DNA of 49,921 nt from Aquiluna sp. Lineage in GTDB: Bacteria; Actinomycetota; Actinomycetes; Actinomycetales; Microbacteriaceae. Location of the stretch: the NCBI GenBank assembly GCA_018402615.1, contig JAGYIH010000004.1, forward strand, positions 1 to 49,921, in the 5' to 3' direction. How positions within the stretch are numbered: position 1 is the first letter of the stretch; every line of letters starts with the position of its first letter. Of this stretch, positions 1 through 8,392 are shown in pieces. The translations under genes and the position numbers were made by a program. A model generated the notes under the pieces. It did not search any database. It was not told where the DNA came from and saw only the letters and a program-made list of their open reading frames with translations.

Positions 1-81
1 TGCGCCGGCCAACAGCGAGTTATAGACCAGCGGCAATAACTTGTCGTAGTCGGTGAAGTTGAAGATGTCCGAGACTTCCAC
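1..81 (-). CDS. Metal ABC transporter permease (N-terminal 27 residues; continues off the window)
   Basis: Only the first 27 codons are in the window. The GTG start follows the stop of the ATPase gene without a spacer, so the two are translationally coupled. The visible sequence begins VEVSDIFNFTDY and leads into LLPLVYNSLLAGA, the usual beginning of ZnuB/MntB-family (ABC-3) permeases. The rest should be a polytopic membrane channel for Zn2+ or Mn2+. The call rests on this short match and on the neighbouring ATPase and binding-protein genes. Confidence 0.75.
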   Translation of the reverse strand, partial: MEVSDIFNFTDYDKLLPLVYNSLLAGA

Positions 82-873
82 TTAGACCCACTCCTCGTCT
101 TCATGGTGCTCGTGGTCGTGAGCTCCCAAAACCACGATGCGGCCCTGGTTTCTGACAACATCAATCTCAGCCCCGTAGAGCTTGGACAAAACATCGGAGC
201 GCAACACCTCATCGGGAGTTCCCACCGAGTGATTCCCCTGGGCCAGATACAAAACCCGGTCGACGTAATCGATGATCGGGTTCACGTCGTGGGTGACAAA
301 CAACACCGCGCTACCAGCAGCTCGCTGATTGGCAATCAGTTCGCTAACCACTGCCTGGTGGTTCAGATCCAGTGCGCTCAAAGGCTCGTCCGCCAAAATC
401 AAACTCGGCTTAGAAATTAGTGCCTGAGCGACCCGAACCCGCTGCATCTCTCCGCCGGAGAGTGCACCAACCGAAGCCTGTGCCAAATGGCCCGCATCTA
501 CCTGATCCAGGGCAGCTAGCGCCAGCTTGCGCTTTTGAGCACTGAGTAGAGGCAGGCCGTATTTATGGCCATCAAGTCCGAACCGAACCGCATCCACGAC
601 CTTTAGTGGCAACCCCGAATCCACGGCTCGATGCTGGGGGATGTAGCCAATCTGAGTGTTGCCAGCTCCAGTTGGGTGCCCTAAGAAACTTATGCCTCCG
701 GAGCTAAGCACCTGCTGCCCCAGGATGGCCTTTAGCAGCATCGACTTACCGGAACCGTTAGCCCCAATCACAGCAATGAACTCTCCGGGCTGGACCTCAA
801 GGTTCAGATCAGCCCAAAGCGGACGCTTGCCAAAGGCAAGCGTTGCGGCTTTGACGCTCAGAATGCTGTTCAC
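82..873 (-). CDS. Metal (Zn/Mn-type) ABC transporter ATP-binding protein
   Basis: A 263-residue ATPase that would energise metal import with the permease just downstream. Walker A GANGSGKS is at residues 37-44, the ABC signature LSGGEMQR at 138-145, Walker B LILADE at 158-163, and the switch histidine in FVTHD near 195. Order and spacing are those of ZnuC/MntA-type subunits. The C-terminus is rich in His, Asp and Glu (HDHEHHEDEEWV), a likely metal-contacting tail. The gene starts directly after the binding-protein gene (873/874) and runs into the permease, so binding protein, ATPase and permease form one operon. Whether the metal is zinc or manganese is not fixed by the ATPase; the Zur-like operator upstream favours zinc. 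Confidence 0.92.
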   Translation of the reverse strand: MNSILSVKAATLAFGKRPLWADLNLEVQPGEFIAVIGANGSGKSMLLKAILGQQVLSSGGISFLGHPTGAGNTQIGYIPQHRAVDSGLPLKVVDAVRFGLDGHKYGLPLLSAQKRKLALAALDQVDAGHLAQASVGALSGGEMQRVRVAQALISKPSLILADEPLSALDLNHQAVVSELIANQRAAGSAVLFVTHDVNPIIDYVDRVLYLAQGNHSVGTPDEVLRSDVLSKLYGAEIDVVRNQGRIVVLGAHDHEHHEDEEWV

Positions 874-1851
874 CTAGTAGATCGCCTCTTGCACCTGGTC
901 AATAATCCAAGCCATCCAATCCAAGTAGTTCAGTTGCTGAACACCGCTGCCGTCTCCAAGGTCCAAATAACCGGTCTGAGCAACTCTGATTATGGGTCTG
1001 TTCCCCGTTTCTGCAGCCGCCACCAGCTCAGCAGTGAGCGGATCGGTGGCATCGATGTTCACCACCAAAATATCCGCTACCCGGTTTGAAAGTAGCTCTG
1101 CGGCTTGCGTCACCGACGAGGCGGGGGGCTCGGTGCGGTCCGTGATAGCCGCCTTCATCAAGTTTGGGGTTAGATCATCAAAGCCCGCCCTGGCAAACAT
1201 TAGGTTTGCAACCGGTTCACTGGCCACAAAGCCAAAGCCCAAAGCCCTCTCACGAAGTGCCTCCAGCCTCACCCGAAGGTTTGCCATTTCAGAGGTGAAG
1301 AAATCAAAGCCAGTGGTGACCTGATCGAAGGCCTCTGGTCTAAGTTCCAAGACGGTCTGGACAATCTGTTCGGAAGCGGCAAGCGTCAATTCAAAGTCAT
1401 ACCAAATGTGTGGGTCGGCACCTTCGACGTGGTCGGGGTTTGCCTCCACAAGAGAAAGGTAAACCCCTTCAAAGTCTGCCTCTTCAACCATTTCGCCCAG
1501 GAAGTCGTCATAACCGCCGCCATTGGCTATTACAAGCTCTGCTTCTGACAAAACCTCGAAGTCTTCAGCACTGGGCTGGTAGCTCTCCGGGTTTTGGTTC
1601 TCCGGAACCAGCGAAACAACTTCGACCCATTCACTTGCCAATAGTTCAGATATCTCCGCCCAAACCCGGGTCGATGTCACAACCTGAATCCGTCCGGTGT
1701 CACCCTCCCTGGTCAGAGTTGGTGAGGGATTAGCTGTTGGTTCGACGTCGGAGCCGTTGTTGCTAAAGACAAAATTTGCCACCAGCGCAAAAAGCACCAG
1801 TCCGGCGGCGACGCCGGCTAGCAACATTTTTGGCAATGACCAGTTCTTCAT
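874..1851 (-). CDS. Metal ABC transporter substrate-binding protein 1 (ZnuA-like, no His-rich loop)
   Basis: A 325-residue cluster A-I (ZnuA/TroA family) binding protein that delivers metal to the adjacent transporter. Residues 9-29 form one hydrophobic segment. No lipobox cysteine is visible, so it is probably held by an uncleaved anchor or signal sequence. The second metal-ligand motif DPHIWYD (146-152, His148) is intact. The usual first ligand motif DPHxYxP reads NPESYQP (87-93), with Glu replacing His, and the third site reads ASEPV (210-214) where the paralogue has AHPL. It may prefer a different metal or geometry from its paralogue. The ATG fits a leaderless transcript: TAGTCT (1858-1863), six bases, then ATG. 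A Zur-like box lies just upstream. Confidence 0.88.
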   Translation of the reverse strand: MKNWSLPKMLLAGVAAGLVLFALVANFVFSNNGSDVEPTANPSPTLTREGDTGRIQVVTSTRVWAEISELLASEWVEVVSLVPENQNPESYQPSAEDFEVLSEAELVIANGGGYDDFLGEMVEEADFEGVYLSLVEANPDHVEGADPHIWYDFELTLAASEQIVQTVLELRPEAFDQVTTGFDFFTSEMANLRVRLEALRERALGFGFVASEPVANLMFARAGFDDLTPNLMKAAITDRTEPPASSVTQAAELLSNRVADILVVNIDATDPLTAELVAAAETGNRPIIRVAQTGYLDLGDGSGVQQLNYLDWMAWIIDQVQEAIY

Positions 1852-1857
1852 GCTGGA

Positions 1858-1886
1858 AGACTACTCCTTATTGAAAATGGTTCTCA
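1858..1886 (-). promoter_or_regulatory. Leaderless promoter with Zur-like operator for binding protein 1
   Basis: TGAAAATGGTTCTCA at 1872-1886 is a 7-1-7 imperfect inverted repeat close to the actinobacterial Zur box (TGAAAATGATTTTCA in Streptomyces). On the gene strand a TANNNT -10 (TAGTCT, 1858-1863) follows eight bases later, then six bases and the ATG at 1851. Bound Zur would sit in the -35/-10 spacer and block RNA polymerase when zinc is plentiful. The match is seen directly; Zur binding is inferred. Confidence 0.72.
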
Positions 1887-1890
1887 AAGC

Positions 1891-1928
1891 AAAAAACAGC
1901 CGCCCGTGATGGTGGGCGACTGTTTTTT
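1891..1928 (-). terminator. Rho-independent terminator after binding protein 2
   Basis: Arms AACAG-x-CGCCC and GGGCG-x-CTGTT pair with one internal mismatch and are flanked by A6 on one side and T6 on the other, so the hairpin can work in both directions. It lies 10 bases past the stop of binding protein 2 and upstream of the promoter of binding protein 1, separating the two units. Confidence 0.85.
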
Positions 1929-1937
1929 GACGACTAG

Positions 1938-3049
1938 CTAAATAGCGGACTCGATTAGATCCAGCACCGAATTAGCCCAATCTTGGTAGCTCACGCCTTC
2001 AGGCAACAGCTCACCAAACTCAAGAACCGGAACCCCCTCGGCCTCGGCCAGCTCACGCAGAGACTCGAGAGTCTGTGATGTCACCTGAGCGTTGACAGCC
2101 AAGAAGCTCAGCTCGCCAGAGCCAATAAGCCCTCTGGACTCAGCAACAATCGCAACGGATGGCTCTAGCTCGGCTTCCTCAGCCTCGGCAAAGCCTTCCG
2201 GGGTTAGGTTCTCAAAACCGAGTTCCCTGAACAGCAGTGCAGTTAGTGGGTGGGCCTCAAAGTAGTGGATTGAACCGTCTGCCAGCGCAGCACTGCGGTC
2301 CTCAAGAGCCTCGATATCAGCTATTAAGGCTTCCGCATTGGCGGAAAACTCGTCAGCGCTAGCCGGCTGAATGGCAGAAAGTCGCTCTGCCAGCATTTCC
2401 GCTACGTGGTGGACGGCTTCAAAGCTGTACCAGATGTGGTCAGAACCATCGTGACCGTGCTCACTGTGGTCGTCTTCGTCACTGTGGTCGTCTTCGTCAC
2501 TGTGGTCGTCTTCGTCACCGTGCTCTTCGTCACTGTGCTCTTCGTCACTGTGCTCTTCTTCAGAGTGCTCTTCGTCACCGTGCTCTTCGTCACCGTGCTC
2601 TTCGTCACCGTGCTCGTCTTCGTCACCGTGCTCTTCGTCACCGTGCTCGTCTTCAGAGTGCTCTTCGTCACCGTGCTCGCCCTCGTGCATCTCGTAAACA
2701 TTGAAGGGTTCGACACCGGCTGCGGAAGCAAGGGTGAGCGCGAATTCGTCGTAACCGCCACCGTTGACAATAAACAGGCTGGACTCTGAGACGGCTAGCT
2801 GGTCTCTTGCGAGCGCCTCATAGGAGTGAGGGTCGATTGCGGAATCGAGATAAGTGCGATGACATCGAAGTTGTCACCAAAGCAACCTGCCTGGCAAATT
2901 CGGCCCAAACATTGGTCGGTGGCGACGATTGTGGTTTTGGCCTTCCCATTCTGCTTGTTGGCGTCTCTTGTAGCGCACAACCGCCAGCAGGCGATTGCAG
3001 TTGCGGCCGCTACCAGCAGCCCGAAAGGTCTAAATAATTTTTTGTTCAT
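1938..3049 (-). pseudogene. Metal ABC transporter substrate-binding protein 2 with long His/acidic repeat (frameshifted, probably sequence error)
   Basis: A second ZnuA-like lipoprotein of about 370 residues. Reading across frames gives MNKKLFRPFGLL, a lipobox ending LLAGC, then NVWAEFARQVAGDNFDVIALI, DPHSYEA (first ligand His kept) and FIVNGGGYDEF, followed by an acidic His-rich tract, DHIWYSF, FEAHPL and a C-terminal lobe. Everything from about 2830 down to 1938 is one open frame; at least three indels fall between 2840 and 3000. Its start fits a leaderless transcript (TAGTAT at 3056-3061, six bases, ATG at 3049). It has its own Zur-like box and terminator, so it is a separate transcription unit from the ABC operon. 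Both classical His ligands lost in paralogue 1 are present here. Confidence 0.83.
2441..2690 (-). repeat. In-frame minisatellite encoding a His/Asp/Glu metal-binding tract
   Basis: About 250 bases of 15-bp units (EHGDE / EHSDE) passing into 18-bp units (DDHSDE) inside binding protein 2. The 85 residues contain 18 histidines, nearly all spaced five or six residues apart, with almost only Asp, Glu, Gly and Ser between them. The tract sits where ZnuA proteins carry their flexible metal-binding loop, but it is long and very regular. It leaves several shadow frames open on both strands. Confidence 0.9.
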
Positions 3050-3055
3050 AGCCAA

Positions 3056-3081
3056 ATACTAGGCTATTAAAATGATTTTCA
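3056..3081 (-). promoter_or_regulatory. Leaderless promoter with Zur-like operator for binding protein 2
   Basis: TTAAAATGATTTTCA at 3067-3081 differs by one base from the Zur-box consensus TGAAAATGATTTTCA. The -10 hexamer TAGTAT (3056-3061) lies five bases downstream on the gene strand and six bases before the ATG at 3049. The layout matches that of the binding protein 1 promoter. Confidence 0.78.
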
Positions 3082-3088
3082 ATTTCAA

Positions 3089-4375
3089 TTAGTCAAGCAA
3101 TAACTTCCGGCTCTCAATCGCTTGCAACGTCCTGAACAAACCTTGATGCTCGTCACCGTCGACCACCCTGTGGTCGAGCAGTGGCACCAATCGTGGTTAT
3201 CTGACGAACCCACGATCTCGTCACCACCCAGGGCTTTTTTCCGAATCGATCCAGCGCAACAATGCCGACCCTCACGGGGTTCCAGATCGGAGTTCCGGTG
3301 TCAACACCAAAAACACCGATGTTGTGATTGTTTATCGTAATCCTTCATCTCGTCGGGGCTGGTCTTGCCTCTCTGGCGGTTGCGGCCGCTGCTCGATGGC
3401 CTGGCCAGCTCAAGCATGCTCATGGCATCGGCGTCTTTGATATTTGGAACTATCCAGTCCCCTCGGGGTTGCGGCAGCAATACCGAGGTTTACGGTTGTG
3501 GACAATGATTTCTTTGTAATCCGGTCAGGTAATTCACCATGGGATTGCGTCTCACGGCCCGGATCTGACTACGGCCTTGACTGATTAGCCGGGTGACCTT
3601 TGATGTGCCGGCAAAGTCAACCGAGGTCTTCAAGCGTTTACCCCTATTCCATGGTTCTGGTGGCATCAACATCAACGAAGATGCTGACGTGGCGGTAAAT
3701 GCGAACTCATTGCGGTTGCAATCGCCTTACGCACACCCTGACCGAAATCCGCCTCCCGCGCTCCGGTTGGCACCCTGAGGCGTGGTGAGGTTTTGAAAAC
3801 ACTTTCCTGGCTGGCTCCGCCACTATCTTCACGGTGATTTCACCGTGGTTTCCAGTTCCCAGCCACTTCACTTAGGTCAACCCCCGGGTCCAGCGAGTTT
3901 TTCTAATCGGCGGCTTCGCCAAGATCCGAGTGCACCGGCAGCTGCCCAGAACCATGGAAACGGGAATCGAAGTTGAAAGCGGGGCCACGCTAGACGGCCC
4001 TTGATCTCCTGGACTTAGCCTCACCCGCGTCACCGTAGCCAACAGGGTTGGAATTTGTATTTCCGGGCACCGGTATCTTGCTCTTCAGAGGCTGCGGCTT
4101 CAGTTGCACCATTGGCGGTTCAATCACTGGTGAGCTAGCGGTCTTGGACCGAAATGACAGGTGCCAACCTCTACGGTTTCACCCTCCTGGGCCAGCAGTT
4201 CACATTTTCGCCCCTCGAATGGGCAGGGTAGTTTCCACCATGCTCTTTGGCGGTTTCGATTTCGCGATGGTCTGGTTGATCTTGACCTGATCTCCGACCT
4301 TCACCTTCCACGTGACAATCTCGGCCTCGTCAGGCCCTCGCCAACATCTGGCAGTGGGAATCTTGAAATACTCAT
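3089..4375 (-). pseudogene. Dihydrolipoamide acyltransferase, E2 of a 2-oxoacid dehydrogenase complex (frameshifted, probably sequence error)
   Basis: E2 forms the complex core and moves the acyl group from lipoyl-lysine to CoA. Read across frames it starts MSISRFPLPDVGEGL at 4375, continues TEAEIVTWKVKVGDQVKINQ and reaches the lipoylation motif around ETAKSMVE near 4240, here disturbed by indels. The C-terminal catalytic domain gives TITNIGVFGVDTGTPIWNP, then DHRVVDGDE (3150-3180), which contains the HRxxDG active-site motif, and ends at TAA 3089. The span gives about 429 residues, normal for actinobacterial E2. The middle section (about 3550-4150) is too broken for a reliable reading. It is the last gene of the E1alpha-E1beta-E2 operon. 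Confidence 0.85.
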
Positions 4376-4383
4376 GAATCTCC

Positions 4384-5354
4384 CTAGTAAAGCTCAGCAC
4401 GCGATCGACTGCCTCAAAACCTACGGTCGGCATCCGGGTAGAACTCCTCCAGTTTGGCAGGGGGATATTGTCAAACCCACCAACGCGCAAAACTGGTGCT
4501 TCAAGGCTGAAAAATGCGTTCTCCGCAATCCGCGCAGCAATCTCACTGGACAGTGACACATTCGGCGACTGGACTACAACCGCACGGCCAGTTTTTTGAA
4601 CCGAGGCCATGATCGTTGGGTAGTCGATTGGGGAAGTGACCGAAGGTCTATCACCTCAATACTCACGCCCTCCTCGGCACCACATCTCCGCGGCCTGCAG
4701 GGCTGCGGTGACCATCGGGCCATAGGCCAAAACTGTGACCTGGGTTCCCTCCACGCATCAACCTGGCGTTGTGAAGTGGCAGTGGGGCCACGTCCAAGTT
4801 CACTGGACCCTTTTGCCAGTAGCGGCGCTGGGCTCAAGAAAGGATGATTGGGTCATTGGATGCACTCGCCTGCTGCATCATCCAGCATCATTGGGGTTTG
4901 AGGGAGTTACCACCCTTAGGCCGGGTGTGAGCAAAGTATGCCTCGGACTTTCGGAGTGGTGCTCAACCGCACCGGGATGCCGCCACCGTAGGGAATGCGA
5001 ATGACAACCGGCATTTCCAAAAAGCCCTCGGGAGTGGTAGGTCAGCTTCGCAAGCTGCGTGGTGATCTGGTTCAAACGCGGGAAACACAAAGCCGTCAAA
5101 CTGCATTTCAACCACTGGCCCATAGCCACGCATCGCAAGACCAATCGCAGTTCCCACGATTGCAGACTCCTGCAATCGGGGTATTGTCCACTCCTTGCCA
5201 AACTCGGCCAAAAGCCCAGTAACCCGGAAAACTCCACCAAGTTCTGTGTCCTCGCTAAACATCAAAACCTTTGGGGTCTTTTTGCATTGCCTTGCTAAGC
5301 CAGCGTTGAGAGCTTTTTGATCGCCATGTCTTGGTAGCTGGGGACATCAGTCAT
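4384..5354 (-). pseudogene. 2-oxoacid dehydrogenase E1 component, beta subunit (frameshifted, probably sequence error)
   Basis: The beta subunit completes the thiamine-diphosphate site of the alpha2beta2 E1 decarboxylase. Across frames the protein reads MTDVPSYQDMAIKKALNAG, VLMFSEDTELGGVFRVTGLL, ESAIVGTAIGLAMRGYGPVV, EMQFDGFVFPAF, then EHHSESPE and PGLRVVTPSNPNDA, and a C-terminal lobe with VGGFD near 4490. The span gives about 323 residues, the normal E1beta length. Its ATG overlaps the end of E1alpha (TGA at 5348-5350), and its stop at 4384-4386 lies eight bases before the E2 ATG. Several indels are needed for one frame. Confidence 0.87.
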
Positions 5355-6460
5355 CGCCACCCATCTGGGCCTCATAGGCCTTCAGGCTCGCTGGCGGTCA
5401 ATCTCGGGGTGCTCTTCTGAGTAAACGTGGTTGAAGATGTTGTCTACGGAGGCAAGACAAGCGCAAAGGGTTGCTCCCTGATGTCTTTTGCAAGCTCATC
5501 GCCGGCTGCCTCAACCTCTTGAAAAAAGTCATCGGAAATGCCCTGGCGGCGCAAAAATACCTCAAAGCGAGCAATCGGGTCCTTGGCCTTCCAGCTCTCG
5601 ACCTCTTCGTCGGCTCGGTACTTGGTTGGGTCGTCGCTGGTGGTGTGGGCACCAATTCGGTAGGTGAGCGCCTCAATCAAAAACGGACCGCCGCCCTCGC
5701 GAGCCTCGTCCATGTGGATCTTGGTGGCGGCGTAACTTGCCAGCACGTCATTACCGTCAATCCGCATACCGGGAACGCCAAAGCCATCGCCCCTGCGATA
5801 AAGCGGCACCTTGATGTGATCGGCAATGTTTGAGGAAATCGCCCACTGGTTGTTCTGCACAAAAAACACAATTGGTGCCTCGTTCACGGCAGCAAACAGA
5901 AGTGACTCAGAGACATCGCCCTCCGCGGTTGCGCCATCACCCAAATACGAGATGACTGCGAGGTCGCTCTCTTTGTCTCCGGTGGCCATCTTGCCGTCGA
6001 GCTTGACGCCCATGGCATAGCCAACCGCATGTAAAACCTGAGTGCCCAGCACAATTGCGTAGAGGTGAAAGCGGGTTTCCTCTGGATTCCAGCCACCGTG
6101 GTTCACACCGCGCATCATCTTCAGAATCGACATCAGCTCGACGCCATGGGTTATCGCAACACCGTGCTCGCGGTAGCTGGGGAAAATGTGGTCGTTCTGT
6201 CCGACGGCATATCCGGAGCCAATCTGGGCAGCTTCCTGGCCAATGGCCGGAACCCACAAACCAAGCTGACCCTGGCGCTGAAGCGCGATTGCCTCGATGT
6301 CAAAACGGCGGATTCTCGCCATATCGCGATAGAAGGTTTTTAGTTGATCCTCGCTGAGGGCATCAATCACATCGCCATAACGCTGATACTCGCTTGGAAC
6401 GCCGTAGGTCCCGTCTGGTGCAAGCAGTTGCAACATCGGAGTCTCGGTTGGGGGGGTCAC
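5348..6460 (-). pseudogene. 2-oxoacid dehydrogenase E1 component, alpha subunit (nearly intact; frameshifts in last ~35 codons)
   Basis: Thiamine-diphosphate-dependent decarboxylase subunit of a pyruvate or branched-chain 2-oxoacid dehydrogenase. The frame is open from the start to about 5450 and contains LWVPAIGQEAAQIGSG, PSYREHGVA and the ThDP motif GDGATAEGDVSE ending in FVQNNQW. After about 5455 the reading slips; across frames it continues VDNIFNHVYSEEHPEIDRQR and AYEAQMGGDD to a TGA at 5348-5350. I place the start at the GTG at 6460 because TAAATT (6468-6473), seven bases and GTG give a leaderless promoter; a TTG at 6487 and an ATG at 6436 are alternatives. Sequence alone does not separate pyruvate from branched-chain specificity, and no E3 gene lies nearby. 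Confidence 0.88.
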
Positions 6461-6479
6461 AACCGCTAATTTAGCGGTT
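6461..6479 (-). promoter_or_regulatory. Perfect 19-bp palindrome containing the -10 of the E1alpha operon
   Basis: AACCGCTAA-T-TTAGCGGTT is a perfect 9-1-9 inverted repeat directly abutting the GTG start of E1alpha. On the minus strand its centre supplies TAAATT, a TANNNT -10 placed for leaderless initiation at 6460. The divergent gene starts at 6499. A dimeric repressor bound here would cover both promoters. The regulator is unknown. Confidence 0.75.
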
Positions 6480-6498
6480 TCCTGCAAGAATTACCCCC

Positions 6499-6924
6499 AT
6501 GTTGCGCTTTCTTATTGGCACTATCGTCAATGCCGTCGGTCTTTGGGCCGCCACCACACTCATTCCCCAGGTGACTCTGACCCCTTACGGTGGCACCGAG
6601 CTCTGGCAAACAATCGGCTCCTATTTGGTTATTGGTGCTGTCTTTGGCTTGGTCAACGCCATAATCGCGCCGGTGATCAAGGCGCTGGCTTTTCCCCTTT
6701 ACATACTGACCTTTGGGTTGATTGCCTTTGTTATCAATGGATCGCTGCTGCTATTGGTTGCTTGGTTGAGCACATTCTTGGGTGCAGACGTGTTTTCCAT
6801 TGAGGGCTTTACCTCGGAAGGTCTCGAGATTGCATCACTCGGCTGGGCAATCTTGGCAGCCATTGTGATGAGCATTGCAAGCTTCCTAACCAGGACCGTG
6901 CTGCGGATTTTGAAGATCAAATAG
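6499..6924 (+). CDS. Phage-holin-family (superfamily IV-like) small membrane protein
   Basis: A 141-residue integral membrane protein with about four hydrophobic helices (near 1-25, 38-58, 60-85 and 110-130). It matches the bacterial four-TM family often annotated phage holin family protein (MLRFLIGTIVNAVGLWAATT; FGLVNAIIAPVIKALAFPLY). These chromosomal genes lack other phage genes, and their role is unknown. It starts 39 bases from the divergent E1alpha start. The hexamer AAGAAT seven bases before the ATG is a weak leaderless -10. A terminator follows at 6941. Confidence 0.8.
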   Translation: MLRFLIGTIVNAVGLWAATTLIPQVTLTPYGGTELWQTIGSYLVIGAVFGLVNAIIAPVIKALAFPLYILTFGLIAFVINGSLLLLVAWLSTFLGADVFSIEGFTSEGLEIASLGWAILAAIVMSIASFLTRTVLRILKIK

Positions 6925-6940
6925 CTGCAATCTCAAAAAC

Positions 6941-6976
6941 AAAAACTGGGCGCCGTGGAAAGGCGCAGCGGTTTTT
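6941..6976 (+). terminator. Rho-independent terminator after the holin-family gene
   Basis: AAAAAC and GTTTTT flank a GCGCC/GGCGC stem with a short loop (GTGGAAA) and a small internal mismatch. The hairpin ends in a T tract 17 bases after the stop at 6924 and before purB. Confidence 0.8.
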
Positions 6977-7003
6977 ATTAGGCCGATAGTGCAAACTTGT
7001 TTC

Positions 7004-8392
7004 GTGAGCAATCTTTCTGATCAACCGCTGAGCCCCCTGGATGGTCGCTACCGTCCCCAAGTCAAAGAACTGGGTGAGTACTTCAGCGAAGCTGGTCTAA
7101 ACCGAGCCAGAATCCACGTTGAGATCGAATGGCTAATTTGGCTGGTGCAGCACAACCTGGTTACCCAAAACCTTTCGCTTAGCGACAAGGAGATCTCCAA
7201 ACTGCGCGAGATAGTCACAAACTTCTCGGACAATTCCGTTGCCCGGCTTGCACAGTTTGAAGCCACCACCCGGCACGATGTCAAGGCAGTTGAATACTTC
7301 ATCCGCGAGGAACTAGAAAAGCTTGGCCGCAAGGACCTAAACGAACTGGTTCACTTTGCCTGCACCTCGGAGGACATCAACAACCTCGCTTACGCTCAAG
7401 TCATTAGCGATGGGGTCGAAAGAGTCTTTTTGCCAAGAGCCAATGACCTGGCTGCCAAGCTGCGAAGAGTTGCCCTGGAAAATGCCGCGGTTCCGATGCT
7501 TTCTCGAACTCACGGTCAACCCGCAACCCCAACAACACTGGGCAAAGAGCTTGCGGTATTTGTGTTTCGAATTGAGCGCCAACTAAACCGCATCACCAAC
7601 CAGGAGGTGCTGGGTAAGTTCTCCGGTGCGACCGGAACCTTTGCCGCACACCTGGCCGCAGCCCCGGAAGTTGACTGGGCAGAAGTTGCAAAGGAATTTG
7701 TTGAACACCTGGGCTTCAGCTTCAACCCGCTCACAACTCAGATCGAGTCACATGACTGGCAGGCAGAGCTTTACCAGTCCGTGTCACACCTAAACCGCGT
7801 GCTGCACAACCTCGCCACTGACATCTGGACCTACATCTCTATCAATTACTTCAAGCAAATCCCTGTTGAGGGAGCCACTGGCTCTTCGACCATGCCCCAC
7901 AAAATCAACCCGATTCGCTTTGAGAACGCCGAGGCGAACTTAGAGCTTTCAAGTGCGATTCTGGATTCACTTGCGGCAACTCTTGTGACCTCCAGATTGC
8001 AACGCGACCTCACGGACTCCTCCGCGCAGCGGAACATTGGCTTGGGCTTTGGGCACGCAGTTTTGGCAATTGACAATCTGCTGCGCGGGCTGGATGAGCT
8101 TGCGGTGAACGAGGCTGTCATGCTCACCGATCTCTTAGAAAACTGGGAGGTGCTTGGGGAGGCAATTCAGACGGCAATTCGCGCGGACGTTGCCCGCGGC
8201 GAAAGTAGCATCAGCGACCCGTACGCGCTTTTGAAAGAACTCACTCGCGGCAAGCGAATCGGTGAGGAAGATCTGCTGGCCTTTATTGAGGGCTTGGAGC
8301 TCCCGGAGGAAACCAAAGCCAGGCTCATGACGATGAAGCCAAAGAATTACGTGGGCTTAGCAGAAGACCTAGCCAAACGCATATCTGACTAG
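7004..8392 (+). CDS. purB: Adenylosuccinate lyase
   Basis: PurB cleaves SAICAR to AICAR and adenylosuccinate to AMP, releasing fumarate in both cases, in purine biosynthesis. The protein has the N-terminal SPLDGRY motif, TTRHDVKAVEYF, HFACTSEDINNLAY with the catalytic-region His, RTHGQPATPTTLGKE and the signature SSTMPHKINP (DNA near 7890). Length is about 462 residues, normal for the family. I prefer GTG at 7004 (VSNLSDQPLSPLDG) over the in-frame GTG at 6989 because homologues begin just before the QPLSPLDGRY segment. Its TAG shares the bases CTAG with the stop of the convergent gene. Confidence 0.96.
   Translation: MSNLSDQPLSPLDGRYRPQVKELGEYFSEAGLNRARIHVEIEWLIWLVQHNLVTQNLSLSDKEISKLREIVTNFSDNSVARLAQFEATTRHDVKAVEYFIREELEKLGRKDLNELVHFACTSEDINNLAYAQVISDGVERVFLPRANDLAAKLRRVALENAAVPMLSRTHGQPATPTTLGKELAVFVFRIERQLNRITNQEVLGKFSGATGTFAAHLAAAPEVDWAEVAKEFVEHLGFSFNPLTTQIESHDWQAELYQSVSHLNRVLHNLATDIWTYISINYFKQIPVEGATGSSTMPHKINPIRFENAEANLELSSAILDSLAATLVTSRLQRDLTDSSAQRNIGLGFGHAVLAIDNLLRGLDELAVNEAVMLTDLLENWEVLGEAIQTAIRADVARGESSISDPYALLKELTRGKRIGEEDLLAFIEGLELPEETKARLMTMKPKNYVGLAEDLAKRISD

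Noticed and set aside
2441..2690. Possible CRISPR array
   Set aside because: Units are 15-18 bp, contiguous, without unique spacers, and in frame within a coding sequence.
2402..2789. Long open frames on both strands giving Val/Phe/Thr-rich and Thr/Lys-rich repeat proteins
   Set aside because: They are shadows of the 15/18-bp repeats in binding protein 2, which lack stops in every frame; only the His/acidic frame joins conserved domains on both sides.
6499..6924. Prophage remnant based on the holin-family gene
   Set aside because: No other phage-like gene nearby; this family is a common chromosomal membrane protein in Actinobacteria.
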